A DNA stretch of 64,000 bases from Synchiropus splendidus (lineage: Eukaryota > Chordata > Actinopteri > Syngnathiformes > Callionymidae): assembly GCF_027744825.2 (NCBI RefSeq), contig NC_071348.1:17703563-17767562 (forward strand), written 5' to 3'. Below, piece after piece: positions 8,104 to 17,695 of this stretch. The position numbers and the translations under genes are program-made. Every line of letters begins with the position of its first letter. The first letter of the stretch is position 1. Below the pieces are notes generated by a model that was not told where the DNA came from, did not search any database, and saw only the letters and a list, made by a program, of their open reading frames with translations.

Positions 8104-11100
8104 GGCCCTATAAAGTGCAGATTTGGGTTAAAAATCAAAAAAGAGATTGTTACTATGACACTGGAACAGACATATCCATATTACCAAAGGAGTGGTTAGA
8201 TGAAGAACTCGATCAGAAGGTGCTAGTAAAATTGGCTAATGGAGATGTTACTATGTTGGCTCTAGGAAGATTTAATGGTAAAAAGGTGGCAATAGGGCCG
8301 AACCCTTTATTGTCTCCAAATGACTCAGAATGGATTATAGACGCCCCTTCCTCAAATTGGATGAGAGAGGTTAACAGGATCACGGCCATAGAAAAATTAG
8401 TGTGTACTTCACACATAAAGGACAAGGCACGCCTAGAGAAGATCCTTTATTCTGCCGAAGTGGCCCGATTTAAAAATGATGTAGGATTAATGAAAACTGA
8501 ACCATATGTCATCAGGGGTGGCCTCCCAGGTAAACAGAAGCAGTACCCATTAGGTAAATATGAAGATCAATTGCTAGCAGTGTTCAAAGAATTGGAACAA
8601 CTAGGGGTCATTGAGAAAATTAAAGAACCACCCTGCTTAATGCCAGTACAAGCAGTACCAAAAAAGGATGGTACTGTCAGACCTGTCCATAACCTAAAAA
8701 TGTTAAATGACGTGACAGTGAAAGACACTAGACAAATCATCAATCCCCGACAGACCATGTTAAAAATACGCCCGGGAGAATATAACTCCAGTATTGACCT
8801 TGCAAATGGATTCTGGTCCGTACCACTGGCCGAGGAAAGCAGGCCGAAAACCTGTTTTATGATTAAAGGACAAGGCTACATGTGGACTAGGCTTCCCCAA
8901 GGATTTGTGAATTCCCCTAACGCATTTCAGGAACGTATGGAGAAACTGTTGCAAGACTTGCCAGTCACGTGTTATATAGACGACATATTCATCTCCACGG
9001 AGACAGAAGAAGAACATCTCGAACTTTTGGAAGAAGTAATCCGGAGACTGAAAGACCATGGAATGAAAATTGGAATCGCCAAATGTGAGATAGGAGTACC
9101 TCAAGTCAAATATCTGGGTGTCCTAGTCACTAAGCATGCGATAACTTCCACTGACGACTATCTCCAAAATCTGCACCCTACTACGCTTAAAGAGCTAGAG
9201 AAATGTTTAGGAAAATTGGGGTGGCTACGAAGTATGATCCCTTATTATTCCACCTTAGCGAGACCTGTCGAGTTGATCAAAAATAAGGTCAGGACATTTG
9301 ACAAACGATCCCTAAAGTTAATAGAACATGATAGAATGCTAACGCCAGAAGAAATTGAAACCTGGAACTGCCTTATACAACAAATTCTCACGGATGGGGT
9401 GAAACTCGCTCCGTACCGAGATGGACAAAATATCTCTGTAAAAGTGTTAGAGGAAAAGGAAAATGGTGGATGCGCGGCAGTCTACGAGGAAAGCAGTGAC
9501 ACACCAATTTGTTACGTATCCGTCAGGTATTCACCCACTGAGAGTCGATTTGCCCCAGCAGAAAGAGAACTCAGGTTGTTATGGAAAGTTTACACGGAAC
9601 TGGCTTCCAACTTAGGCCAGGTCTATGTAAAATGTACAGTACAGAATGACCTCACTAAAGAAACGGTCAAAGATACGGTGGAATTCGCTAAAGCTTATGC
9701 CTCTAGATGGGGAAAGTGGAAGCAGATGCTCTTGGATCCGAATTGGTCATTTATAATGGCCAAGTCTAAGCAGCAGCCAAAAAACCCTGCAATATCCCAG
9801 CCGGATTATACAGGAATATACACCCTCTTTACTGATGGAAGTAAAACTGCACAAGACCCCGAGGGATATTGGGGTTTTGTGCTTTACAAACGAGATAAAC
9901 CTCTGTATAAAGAAAAAGGAAGAATGGGCAAGACAGCACAGGAAGCCGAGTTACAGGCAGTTGTCAGCGGACTGCAATATGTAAAGAAGAAGGGAATAAA
10001 ATCCTTACGAATTGTGACTGACAGTTGGTATGTGTCGGAAGGACTGAAAGATAACCTTAAATACTGGCAGCAGCGAGACTTCCAGAATTACAAAGGAAAA
10101 GAGTTGGAACATCGTGACCTATGGATAGTGGTGAACCAATTGCTACAACACATAAAACTTTGGGTGACCCATGTCAATAGTCACACAGGAATCCAGGATT
10201 TTGATCACATGGGAAATGACGTGGTTGACAAACTAGTGCAGACTAGGGCGGTTGTGGTAGGCACTTTGATTTTTCCTGATAAATGGAAGAATGACCAAGG
10301 GAAGCTTGTCATTCCTCAGGAAGAAAGGCTGGATTATGTCCGGCATATTCATCGTGCTTTGTTACATGTCGGAAATGAGAGAACGCGAAGATGGATGGTT
10401 GATAACGGGATTGAGGCCGGTCCTCTCAAAGACACCATATCTCTAGTTAGACATGACTGCGAGATATTCATGGAGAAGGGATTGTTACCTCCTATTGCTT
10501 ATCAGGAAGGAAAAATTGCTGAAGAGTTCCCGGGCATTTCCGCGTCTATGGATGTAGGGGTCCTGGGGAGTCACTATGGCATATATAAAAAATTCCTGGT
10601 GATAGCTGACAATGGGGGAGGACACACACGAGTCTACCCCATTAAGAAAGAAACCACAAAGACAGCTAAAGAGTGTGTAATGTCATTTATTCAGGGGAAT
10701 CCAGTCAAAACCCTCAGATCGGATAATGCCGCCATGTTTACTTCCAAGCACTTTCGTTCATGGTTGGAGCAGGAAGGGATACGACATGTCTTATCCATCC
10801 CGCATCAATCCAACACTAACGGAGTCGCGGAACGTGCAGTGCGCGCGGCAAAATCACAAATACTACTGTATAAGCACAGATGGCACTTACCTGAAAACCT
10901 CTTTGCCATTAACCAACAACTCAGTCTCCCCAAGTTACGGGGCTCTACCCCTGCCCACTCTCACGAGCCCTCTGTATCGTTACAGGTGGGAAGTGAGGTG
11001 TGGATACTCGCCACCGGAAAATCTACCACAATAGTAAAAGTCGAAGGGAACGTACTTACGGGTAAAGATGGCCACAGGTACCACCCCAAGCAACTACGAC

Positions 11101-11129
11101 TTAAGTATAAAAATCAGGATGGAAGCTGA
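8100..11129 (+). CDS. pol: Pol polyprotein: protease, RT, RNase H, integrase
   Basis: The ATG at 8100 overlaps the gag stop (ATGA). The frame is -1 to gag and open upstream to at least 7887, with another in-frame ATG at 7968. No heptameric slippery site was seen near the gag end, so a separate mRNA or reinitiation is more likely than frameshifting. Numbered from 7887: protease DTG at 91-93; RT from about 200 to 420 with D304 (SSIDLANG), LPQGF (336-340) and catalytic YIDD (363-366); RNase H with D650, E688, D712 and D778; integrase zinc region H822/H827 with C858; DDE core D889, D946, E982 with 35 residues between the last two; and an SH3-like C-terminal piece (about 1033-1075). The second integrase zinc-binding Cys is replaced by F861, which is unusual or damaging. 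The product from 8100 is 1,009 aa, near the size of spuma and gamma Pol proteins. Confidence 0.93.
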   Translation: MRPYKVQIWVKNQKRDCYYDTGTDISILPKEWLDEELDQKVLVKLANGDVTMLALGRFNGKKVAIGPNPLLSPNDSEWIIDAPSSNWMREVNRITAIEKLVCTSHIKDKARLEKILYSAEVARFKNDVGLMKTEPYVIRGGLPGKQKQYPLGKYEDQLLAVFKELEQLGVIEKIKEPPCLMPVQAVPKKDGTVRPVHNLKMLNDVTVKDTRQIINPRQTMLKIRPGEYNSSIDLANGFWSVPLAEESRPKTCFMIKGQGYMWTRLPQGFVNSPNAFQERMEKLLQDLPVTCYIDDIFISTETEEEHLELLEEVIRRLKDHGMKIGIAKCEIGVPQVKYLGVLVTKHAITSTDDYLQNLHPTTLKELEKCLGKLGWLRSMIPYYSTLARPVELIKNKVRTFDKRSLKLIEHDRMLTPEEIETWNCLIQQILTDGVKLAPYRDGQNISVKVLEEKENGGCAAVYEESSDTPICYVSVRYSPTESRFAPAERELRLLWKVYTELASNLGQVYVKCTVQNDLTKETVKDTVEFAKAYASRWGKWKQMLLDPNWSFIMAKSKQQPKNPAISQPDYTGIYTLFTDGSKTAQDPEGYWGFVLYKRDKPLYKEKGRMGKTAQEAELQAVVSGLQYVKKKGIKSLRIVTDSWYVSEGLKDNLKYWQQRDFQNYKGKELEHRDLWIVVNQLLQHIKLWVTHVNSHTGIQDFDHMGNDVVDKLVQTRAVVVGTLIFPDKWKNDQGKLVIPQEERLDYVRHIHRALLHVGNERTRRWMVDNGIEAGPLKDTISLVRHDCEIFMEKGLLPPIAYQEGKIAEEFPGISASMDVGVLGSHYGIYKKFLVIADNGGGHTRVYPIKKETTKTAKECVMSFIQGNPVKTLRSDNAAMFTSKHFRSWLEQEGIRHVLSIPHQSNTNGVAERAVRAAKSQILLYKHRWHLPENLFAINQQLSLPKLRGSTPAHSHEPSVSLQVGSEVWILATGKSTTIVKVEGNVLTGKDGHRYHPKQLRLKYKNQDGS

Positions 11130-11487
11130 CCGAGACCATGTGCCAGGTTGGGTTCAGGGGGTTGGGGAGGACTATGTGAAGATGCTCCCCGACCGAGTCT
11201 TCCCAAATAATGGCCTTTTGGTCATGGCCTGGGATGGTGTTAATCATTCCTGGAAAAAAGGGATTGTTATGCCCTATACTCACCCCACCACCAGTGTTAG
11301 TTGGTCTAACTATGAGCCTGGTGACTGTGTCCTTTGTGCTGCGCCTGTTTTTGCCCTAATTTGGTCTGGAGATGCAAAGTACAAGCAAGAGCACCGTCCT
11401 AAGCGAGCGGAGGTGGGCGCTGAACATTTGATGTGCGGGATCGAATTAATGGGGTCTGCCCCCTTCACGTTTTGCAAATGCTGCTAG
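11068..11487 (+). CDS. Accessory protein, N-terminal frame (139 aa), overlaps pol end
   Basis: 139 aa from an ATG with A at -3 and G at +4, overlapping the last 62 nt of pol in another frame. I recognise no database family. Residues 79-99 align without gaps to residues 111-131 of the 3' 663-aa protein (W79/W111, S80/S112, L89/L121, A91/A123, P93/P125, F95/F127), and flanking Trp/Arg positions also correspond. It is therefore probably the N-terminal part of a diverged duplicate of that protein. The ORF stops at 11487 while the frame that continues the similarity is already open from 11450. That suggests a frame break, or a product joined by splicing or shifting. An AG at 11034 (CTACCACAATAG) could act as splice acceptor with no ATG before 11068. 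Confidence 0.6.
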   Translation: MATGTTPSNYDLSIKIRMEADRDHVPGWVQGVGEDYVKMLPDRVFPNNGLLVMAWDGVNHSWKKGIVMPYTHPTTSVSWSNYEPGDCVLCAAPVFALIWSGDAKYKQEHRPKRAEVGAEHLMCGIELMGSAPFTFCKCC

Positions 11488-12679
11488 GGACTCGTGGGGA
11501 TGTCGATATCAAATACTACGCAAAGACACCCATTGCGGGCCATGCACCTGTGGCCGACGTAACGGGGTTTGGAATGTGTGCGATACTGGCACCCCCTGGC
11601 AGATAAACCCAGCACAGTTCTTGGCGCTACGGTATCGTTTCCACTCAAACGATCACCTTCCTCAGCCGCCGTTTGCTTTACGGGCCAGTGTCATAGATTC
11701 TTGGAACTGCCCCATTCTGATATACCAGACTGTGATGACTATTGGCTATGACAAATTGTCATCTAAACAGGAAAAGAAACTCTCAGTCATCCCCAGGGAT
11801 ACCACCATGAAGTGGGAAGACTTCCTCCCTTGGAAGTGGGAGGATGGCTTGCGTTTGTCTGGAGATGGAAGCCTATCCTTGCCAGGCTATAGCCAGAGAG
11901 ATTGGGAATCCACCTCCATGGGAAGGTGGTGGACCGAACAAATATGGCCCCAAGATAGAGTGGCTAAGGGGAAAATATTCTGCCCAGACGTGTACAACTA
12001 CCCGCATTTAACCAACAATAAGAGGATTTTTACAACTTCTGGAACCTTGCCCAGGCATGCTAAGGAGGTACAGGAAGCCAGGGTCTCCACTATTGAACGT
12101 AACCTTATTCTTGTTACTGAATGCGGCCCACGTGTAGTGTCTGGGACCGCCCATGTCCTTATCTTGTTCACTGGCTTCATATGGTGCCCGTTGGGGGTCT
12201 TCATAGAAGTTGACACAAAGGACTTGATGATACTGACTAATGTCTCGATCCCGGTCAGACCTGTAGCAAGGACAAAGGTGACTGGATGGTGGTCAGCCTG
12301 GCTGAGGAGGAGAGCTAAGCTCCGCCGTACTGGATTTACTGAAGCTGTCTTGGATCATGAGATGCCAGGCAGCACGTTTTTCCAGCAGCACCAGGGGCCA
12401 TGCCAGGGTGGTGCGATTGGTCCAGAGGGGGAGAGGAATAATCCCAAGAACAGTTCGGCTATTATGAACCAATCAGGAGAGATCAAAAAGACGGCGTCGC
12501 AAGAACTAATGCCACCACCCTCTTCTCACCCACAGGATCTTGATAGTCCTGGGTCAGAAGACGAGGAGGTGCCTAAAGTACGCGATAAAGGCAAGCGACC
12601 AGCTAGTGGTAAGCAATCGCGATTAGCCCTCCTTCTCAAAAGAAGAAAGGGAAAGAAGAATAATGAATTTATGGGATAA
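11450..12679 (+). CDS. Accessory protein, C-terminal frame, paralogous to the 3' protein
   Basis: Open frame from 11450 to the TAA at 12677-12679. Its first ATG is at 11735 (314 aa), so the upstream part is probably reached from the 11068 frame or by splicing. A Cys-rich stretch (CGPCTC, about 11536-11553) precedes the region similar to the 3' protein. Shared ordered motifs are DHLP...ALRA with DKLP...AIRA, FLPWKWEDGLRL with FHPSYMMEGMVL, NLILVT-x5-VVS with NLLMVT-x5-VVS, and TGWWS with SGYYE. The C terminus is acidic (SEDEE) followed by a Lys/Arg-rich tail (LLLKRRKGKKNN) that could be a nuclear signal. It lacks the acidic tail of its paralogue. Nuclear regulation or antagonism of the 3' protein is a guess. 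The end overlaps env by 17 nt. Confidence 0.6.
   Translation, partial: WGLPPSRFANAARDSWGCRYQILRKDTHCGPCTCGRRNGVWNVCDTGTPWQINPAQFLALRYRFHSNDHLPQPPFALRASVIDSWNCPILIYQTVMTIGYDKLSSKQEKKLSVIPRDTTMKWEDFLPWKWEDGLRLSGDGSLSLPGYSQRDWESTSMGRWWTEQIWPQDRVAKGKIFCPDVYNYPHLTNNKRIFTTSGTLPRHAKEVQEARVSTIERNLILVTECGPRVVSGTAHVLILFTGFIWCPLGVFIEVDTKDLMILTNVSIPVRPVARTKVTGWWSAWLRRRAKLRRTGFTEAVLDHEMPGSTFFQQHQGPCQGGAIGPEGERNNPKNSSAIMNQSGEIKKTASQELMPPPSSHPQDLDSPGSEDEEVPKVRDKGKRPASGKQSRLALLLKRRKGKKNNEFMG
12512..12535 (+). promoter_or_regulatory. Strong splice acceptor for the env mRNA
   Basis: CCACCACCCTCTTCTCACCCACAG is a near-ideal pyrimidine tract plus CAG, ending at 12535. No ATG occurs between 12536 and the env ATG at 12663, so env would be the first start codon of the spliced RNA. 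This supports expression of env from a message spliced from a donor in the LTR or leader. Confidence 0.7.
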
Positions 12680-15600
12680 ATTCTGGTATTGGAGAGCTAG
12701 GCGCTGGTGGCAGTTTAAGGCGAGACAACAATTGGCATATAAAGATCAGGCTAAGGATATACAGCACCAGACACCAGCTACAATTTCCAGGAAACAAATG
12801 AAACGCGACAAAATGATCAAGGAATGGGAGAAAACCACTAGGATGTCTCCCTTGAGTCTTTTTATAATTGGAATGCTACTATTTATATTAATATTAGTAA
12901 TAGCCTCATGGTCAAATATAGTCTATGAACATATGACCTATACCAGCAGTGTCACCCGACGTTGGAAATCGAAAACAGTACGTTGTAGAAACTGCACCGT
13001 CTTGACCCCGGATACGAAAGAAATATCTTTGCCAATTGCAACAGATAAAAATGGCACTCAATTTGATCAAGCTCTGTGGATAAAACAAGCAATTGTCTAC
13101 CTAAATATCCATGGAGCTATAAGTGGCACTTGTGAGTATGAGAAACCAAAACTTGATAGTCAGGAAGTGAAGAGTCAGGTGACCGCCAAGACACTTAAAC
13201 GGAGACGTCGCCGAAGCGCGGAAAGCCCTGTGGACAAAACTGCCGCACGTCCCACTTGGACAGCTGCTGCTATGTCAATTACCCCCAGTCTGATCAATCA
13301 AACGGGAAATATTAATGTGATCGAAAACCATATGGCCAGTAGCATGACTACACCTGAACCTGGAAAAGATACCAGGAATAATGGCACGACAGGAATAGAT
13401 ACTCAGACTACTTTATCTGCCAAAAATAATGTAGGGAATCTCGGTGCAGCAATGACTGAAAAGAAGACAGTCATGGCCACATCTCCTATAGATTCCATAA
13501 TCATGTATACCCCAACAATGGCCCCTGATCAAATGGAGACTAACATAATCTCAACACCTGATGGCAAAACAGTTGACGTAAATCCGATGGCCCCAATGTT
13601 CACATCGGAGCCCGCAGATCCTCACAAGGAAGGCATGGGAGAATGTGATATCCCATTTAAAAGTGTTAACGTGTTAAATTGTGATGAAGGACTCATGGAT
13701 TGGCTTCTCCAGGCATCTCAGGCAGCGTATGAGAGGCTGTGTGAATATAAGGCCCAGTGTAAACGGAAGAATCAAACCCTATGTGAATACGACACCTGGA
13801 AAGATATAGTAACTCATTATGGACCTACCTCCAAGGAATTTGTAACAGTAAAAGTAAAGTTAATCAATCATGAAGAGATGAGACTTTCTGGATGGTCCTT
13901 CAATATCAACTCTGATAAAACTTGTTATTATAAAGTTTTTGCCCAACAAACAAGACGGGGCTGGTCGACGGGAGAAGATAGATATTATATGATGAAAACA
14001 TGCCAGAAAATCAATACCACCCATGTGTGGAATGCCCCGCTTATTAGAAGGGTTGAACAATCTATCTATAATAATAGAACATGGGAAGAAGAGCTGTGGA
14101 CAACCACAGAAGCATATGGAAATGAAGAATGGGATAAAAGTAATCAAATAGGACAACTCCTGTTAGATATAGCCCCCCTACCTTTTTCAGCTAACTCTGA
14201 TCCCGATGTGTTAAACACTGATTCGGCTGACCCTGTTTCTAGAAGAGTTAGAAGAGAGCTGGAGTACACATGTTCTAAAGAAATGTTCCAAAAGGTAGAG
14301 ACAAAAACCATGCTGGTGTTACTTGAATCCATTCTTAACACTGTAACCGCAGCGAACTCAGCTAAAAGTGAAGGAAAGAAGGAACAACAAGTTAAGTTTT
14401 TTCTCTCCATACCAGAAGAGACACAATTCGACAATTGTCTTTATTTAATGACAAATGGTTCTAAACCATGGTCGGACGGCAAGTCTCCCCCGGACACCCA
14501 TTTCGGGGAAGAGGAGGTTTATCCTAGGTGTCAACCAGGGAAAAATTGCAGAAACAAAGGGCCCAAGAGTGATGAGTATGACACTAGCCCACGAGACACT
14601 GGCTTACGTAATGTTTATTGGAGGTGGCATCTGTTGACCACCATGAGTGAACAACATAGGGACAAGATTAATGGATCAGGAAAAGAGTACATTGCAGATC
14701 AGCATCCAGATAGTAAATTCTGGAAAATTTGGCTGAAATACCCTGTGGTACAGAGAAGAGTCATGTGGTACAAATTAAGGGCATTGCAAGAAGATGGTAT
14801 ATTATGCCATAATAAACAGTTTAATGGTAAAGGAATGGAAGAAGGAAATGACTGTCACAAAGAACCATGTGAGTGCCGAAGGGACCAAATAGGCCTCGCG
14901 ATCCCTATGATGACGCAGCAACCTTGGAAAAACTGGGTCAGAAATAATCAGTCAGTTTGGTGGACTGAAGCTAAGAGATGTTTATCTCAAAAGCTTGGTA
15001 TAAACATAACTCATGTCAAATACGCATATCAGCTCATTAATGAGAAGCCTAACAATACAGAGAATAGGATATTTTATCCTATGAGAGGAAAAGACTGGGC
15101 AGAGGCGATGGAGTATTGTACATCGGACCTACCAGTTAATTTATCCTGCCCAAGCGGCCAACCAACAGGTCAACAACTGAATAGTCATAAACACATTATT
15201 CTTCCCACATGTCTGAACGATAAAGCTAAAAATGATCCGACGGTTTTCTTTAGGGCATGGGAATGGTCACAGTTGGCTGGTCTCATTTTGGGACAAGGAT
15301 TAGGGTGGAATTCGTTTGACACAGAAAGTTTAGAAATGCTGATATGGCCACACCTAGTATCGTACGATGAATTACAAACTCCTAGCGATGGAGGAAAAAA
15401 TACCACTGTGATACATAGGTTCCTTGTAAACCCAGGATTGCCAGATTCCGTGAATCCACTCAACACATTAAGAGGAAAGGTTAGAAACTATGAAGTAAAA
15501 GTACAGACTGAGCAAGGAGAATGGGGATATGATTCAGTATACCAGGAGAATATTACTGAATGGAATAAACCATCTACGGAGGGACTCCAAAATGATGACC

Positions 15601-17147
15601 AAAGAACGTGGTACGCCGCTCTTAAAGAAGCAACGTTATTGTTTAACCCAAGCCAATTATGGGGCGACATTACTCAAATAAAAGGAGGAAAAAGAACCCC
15701 GGGAATGGCCCTTCAGGATCAATTAGCTAATTATCAAAATTTCTTAAAAAGGAAAGAAGTCTCCTGGAATGACTCCAATGGGGAAGTATCTATACGAGCC
15801 TGGCCTCATCTCGCAAGGGAACCACTTTTCGTAGAGGCCTCGCCAAAAGATAGTGGACAGAAAAAGGGAAAAGTTGAAGATATATCTACAAGGTATACAG
15901 CTACATTTCTGTTGCCCGATCATCTGAAGACAGTCAAACAATATTTTAAACAACACCCGGAATGGCGCCACGTAAGAACAATTCAGTCATCATTCCCGTT
16001 TGTCCATACTACTCTAATGACTACGGAAAGATTTCTGATAGCAGGGCTAGACCTCTTTCAGGTCAATAATACAAGACAAACACAGAGTCAGGTGTTTGAT
16101 AAAACTGAATTTAAGAAGACTTGGTTCCCCATTATAAGTAGTGTTCAATATCCACAACTTAGATGGCAACCCCAAGACCCCGAGCATTTTAGTTTAAACG
16201 TTACAGGATACCAAGGGTGTTTCCGAGCACCTAACCTGAAGCCTAAGGCAGTTTATAGTCACGACTCTAATCCATGTGACCCACATCAGTGGGGTTATAT
16301 CCCGTGTAATAGTTCTGGATGTTTTAATGGGTCCCAAGTAGCCAAGCAACTGAAAAGAGAGCATGAATCCTATTTTACTACTAGGTGGGGAACACATGGT
16401 ATATTGTTGAATAATAGAGAAAAAATGTGTGGACGGCTTGGAATACATGTAGCCATACCACACTGGCCGAAAGTGGCTGCTCCGATTGGGCTTTTAGAAA
16501 GTATAAATCCAGGGTTCCTCATGTATAATCGATATGAAACATATCGAGATCAACTATGTAACAAAGACAATGTGTATGCAAAGTCACAGACACATGTTTT
16601 TGAATTGGATGATATTATCCTATCAAAGATGACATACAGTAATTCATCTCCCTGGTACATTCCAAAAGGAGAGAGAAGCTGCGTATATGAGGAATATAGT
16701 GCCCCTGAGATCAATATAACCAAGGACCCATATGCCTGTGAGAAATTAAACGATTATTGGCATGTTGTACGTGACTTTCGGAAGAAAGTACCGACGGCAG
16801 GATGGCTAGGATTTTTTGGAATGATGTCGGAAGCTATGATGTATGGAATAGGACAGGGAGTTGTAGATACAGCGGCAGCTGTGTGGGAAATTATCGAATT
16901 TATATGGTGGTACCTAAAATGGATACTGCTTGTATTAGCGATCCTCGTAGCTCTCGCCGTAATCTCTAAAGTAGTCACTTTATGTCGGTGCCTTAATAGT
17001 ATATGCTGCTATCCGTGCCGTGCAGTCCAAAGACGAAAAGGAAGACAAGAGAAAGAGTTCTTGAGAAAGGCTCTTCGAGATGTCAAAGAAGAAATAAAGA
17101 AAAAGAAGCAAGAAAAGTGGAAAAAAGTCAATGGACAAAGGGTCTAG
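12663..17147 (+). CDS. env: Envelope glycoprotein precursor, 1,494 aa
   Basis: A membrane glycoprotein for attachment and fusion, judged by position and topology. The ATG at 12663 is the first after a strong splice acceptor. The N terminus is cytoplasmic in character and rich in Trp and Arg (WDKFWYW, RRWWQF at 4-18), then a hydrophobic segment at about 62-82 forms a leader membrane anchor. This long N-terminal leader is typical of spumavirus Env. Two furin-type basic sites are visible: RRRRR ending at residue 184, and RRVRR ending at 531. A Thr/Asn-rich stretch (200-320) looks mucin-like, and many N-X-S/T sequons and Cys residues follow. Near the C terminus are a Gly-rich amphipathic stretch (about 1380-1410), a membrane anchor (about 1415-1439), a Cys-rich palmitoylation-like motif (CRCLNSICCYPC) and a Lys-rich tail. 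It is about 1.5 times the length of spumavirus Env. Family identity beyond topology is not established. Confidence 0.85.
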   Translation: MNLWDKFWYWRARRWWQFKARQQLAYKDQAKDIQHQTPATISRKQMKRDKMIKEWEKTTRMSPLSLFIIGMLLFILILVIASWSNIVYEHMTYTSSVTRRWKSKTVRCRNCTVLTPDTKEISLPIATDKNGTQFDQALWIKQAIVYLNIHGAISGTCEYEKPKLDSQEVKSQVTAKTLKRRRRRSAESPVDKTAARPTWTAAAMSITPSLINQTGNINVIENHMASSMTTPEPGKDTRNNGTTGIDTQTTLSAKNNVGNLGAAMTEKKTVMATSPIDSIIMYTPTMAPDQMETNIISTPDGKTVDVNPMAPMFTSEPADPHKEGMGECDIPFKSVNVLNCDEGLMDWLLQASQAAYERLCEYKAQCKRKNQTLCEYDTWKDIVTHYGPTSKEFVTVKVKLINHEEMRLSGWSFNINSDKTCYYKVFAQQTRRGWSTGEDRYYMMKTCQKINTTHVWNAPLIRRVEQSIYNNRTWEEELWTTTEAYGNEEWDKSNQIGQLLLDIAPLPFSANSDPDVLNTDSADPVSRRVRRELEYTCSKEMFQKVETKTMLVLLESILNTVTAANSAKSEGKKEQQVKFFLSIPEETQFDNCLYLMTNGSKPWSDGKSPPDTHFGEEEVYPRCQPGKNCRNKGPKSDEYDTSPRDTGLRNVYWRWHLLTTMSEQHRDKINGSGKEYIADQHPDSKFWKIWLKYPVVQRRVMWYKLRALQEDGILCHNKQFNGKGMEEGNDCHKEPCECRRDQIGLAIPMMTQQPWKNWVRNNQSVWWTEAKRCLSQKLGINITHVKYAYQLINEKPNNTENRIFYPMRGKDWAEAMEYCTSDLPVNLSCPSGQPTGQQLNSHKHIILPTCLNDKAKNDPTVFFRAWEWSQLAGLILGQGLGWNSFDTESLEMLIWPHLVSYDELQTPSDGGKNTTVIHRFLVNPGLPDSVNPLNTLRGKVRNYEVKVQTEQGEWGYDSVYQENITEWNKPSTEGLQNDDQRTWYAALKEATLLFNPSQLWGDITQIKGGKRTPGMALQDQLANYQNFLKRKEVSWNDSNGEVSIRAWPHLAREPLFVEASPKDSGQKKGKVEDISTRYTATFLLPDHLKTVKQYFKQHPEWRHVRTIQSSFPFVHTTLMTTERFLIAGLDLFQVNNTRQTQSQVFDKTEFKKTWFPIISSVQYPQLRWQPQDPEHFSLNVTGYQGCFRAPNLKPKAVYSHDSNPCDPHQWGYIPCNSSGCFNGSQVAKQLKREHESYFTTRWGTHGILLNNREKMCGRLGIHVAIPHWPKVAAPIGLLESINPGFLMYNRYETYRDQLCNKDNVYAKSQTHVFELDDIILSKMTYSNSSPWYIPKGERSCVYEEYSAPEINITKDPYACEKLNDYWHVVRDFRKKVPTAGWLGFFGMMSEAMMYGIGQGVVDTAAAVWEIIEFIWWYLKWILLVLAILVALAVISKVVTLCRCLNSICCYPCRAVQRRKGRQEKEFLRKALRDVKEEIKKKKQEKWKKVNGQRV

Positions 17148-17474
17148 CTAAGTTCAGGTTAGGCATCCCACTTAGGTATTAAGGTACCGGACACGAAAGT
17201 GCCTGAGGGGGAAGTAAATAAGGAAAATCTTAGGATGAAAATCAAAATTTTAACCTGAGTGTTAGGCATCATTTTAATAATATTAATATTACTTAACTTC
17301 AAAGTTACCCAGTTCTCCTAAAGAGAGGACTGGTGTTGAAGGATGGACAATACACCGTATAACGTTACTAATACATCTTAATCAGTACCAAAGTACTAGT
17401 TTACGATATCAATTCAGGATTGATTAAAATAAGAACTAAATGACACAAATTCACAGAGCAATGTACTACGCTTC
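17148..17474 (+). other. Gap between env and the 3' ORFs
   Basis: 327 bp, AT-rich, with no ORF over 60 codons. It contains several short ATG starts followed by stops, including one at 17461 just before the next ORF. An AG after TATCAATTC (near 17415) could be a splice acceptor. Nothing else is recognisable. Confidence 0.5.
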
Positions 17475-17684
17475 ATGGCTTTTACCCACAATTATATTAA
17501 AATGCCCATAAAGTGTTTAAACACAGCACGGAACCAGACAATAGTTTGGACTCTCTTCTGGATGACATGGGCGTGTATTGGAGCAGATGCACTGACGCTC
17601 CGCCTACATCAACAGGGGACTCAAGGTAACGCCTTCACCCGCAAGCACCTGCAAAGAGCAGCGCAGCAAATATCTCACGTTTAG
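17475..17684 (+). CDS. Small ORF, 69 aa, one hydrophobic segment
   Basis: 69 aa from an ATG. A hydrophobic stretch (TIVWTLFWMTWACIGADAL, about 23-41) could be a signal peptide or a single membrane anchor, followed by a polar Gln/Arg tail. No family is recognised. It ends 11 bp before the next ORF in the same interval, so the two may share a transcript. Its coding status is uncertain because it is short and a competing ATG lies upstream. Confidence 0.35.
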   Translation: MAFTHNYIKMPIKCLNTARNQTIVWTLFWMTWACIGADALTLRLHQQGTQGNAFTRKHLQRAAQQISHV

Positions 17685-17695
17685 TCGCGCTGAAC

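Noticed and set aside
11487..11610. Third-frame open stretch just after the 139-aa ORF that looks protein-like
   Set aside because: It is short, stops near 11610, and shows no similarity to the paralogue, while the frame open from 11450 does.
11569..11751. 60-codon ORF overlapping the accessory gene in another frame
   Set aside because: It starts at TTG, has no ATG, and overlaps the frame that carries the similarity to the 3' protein.
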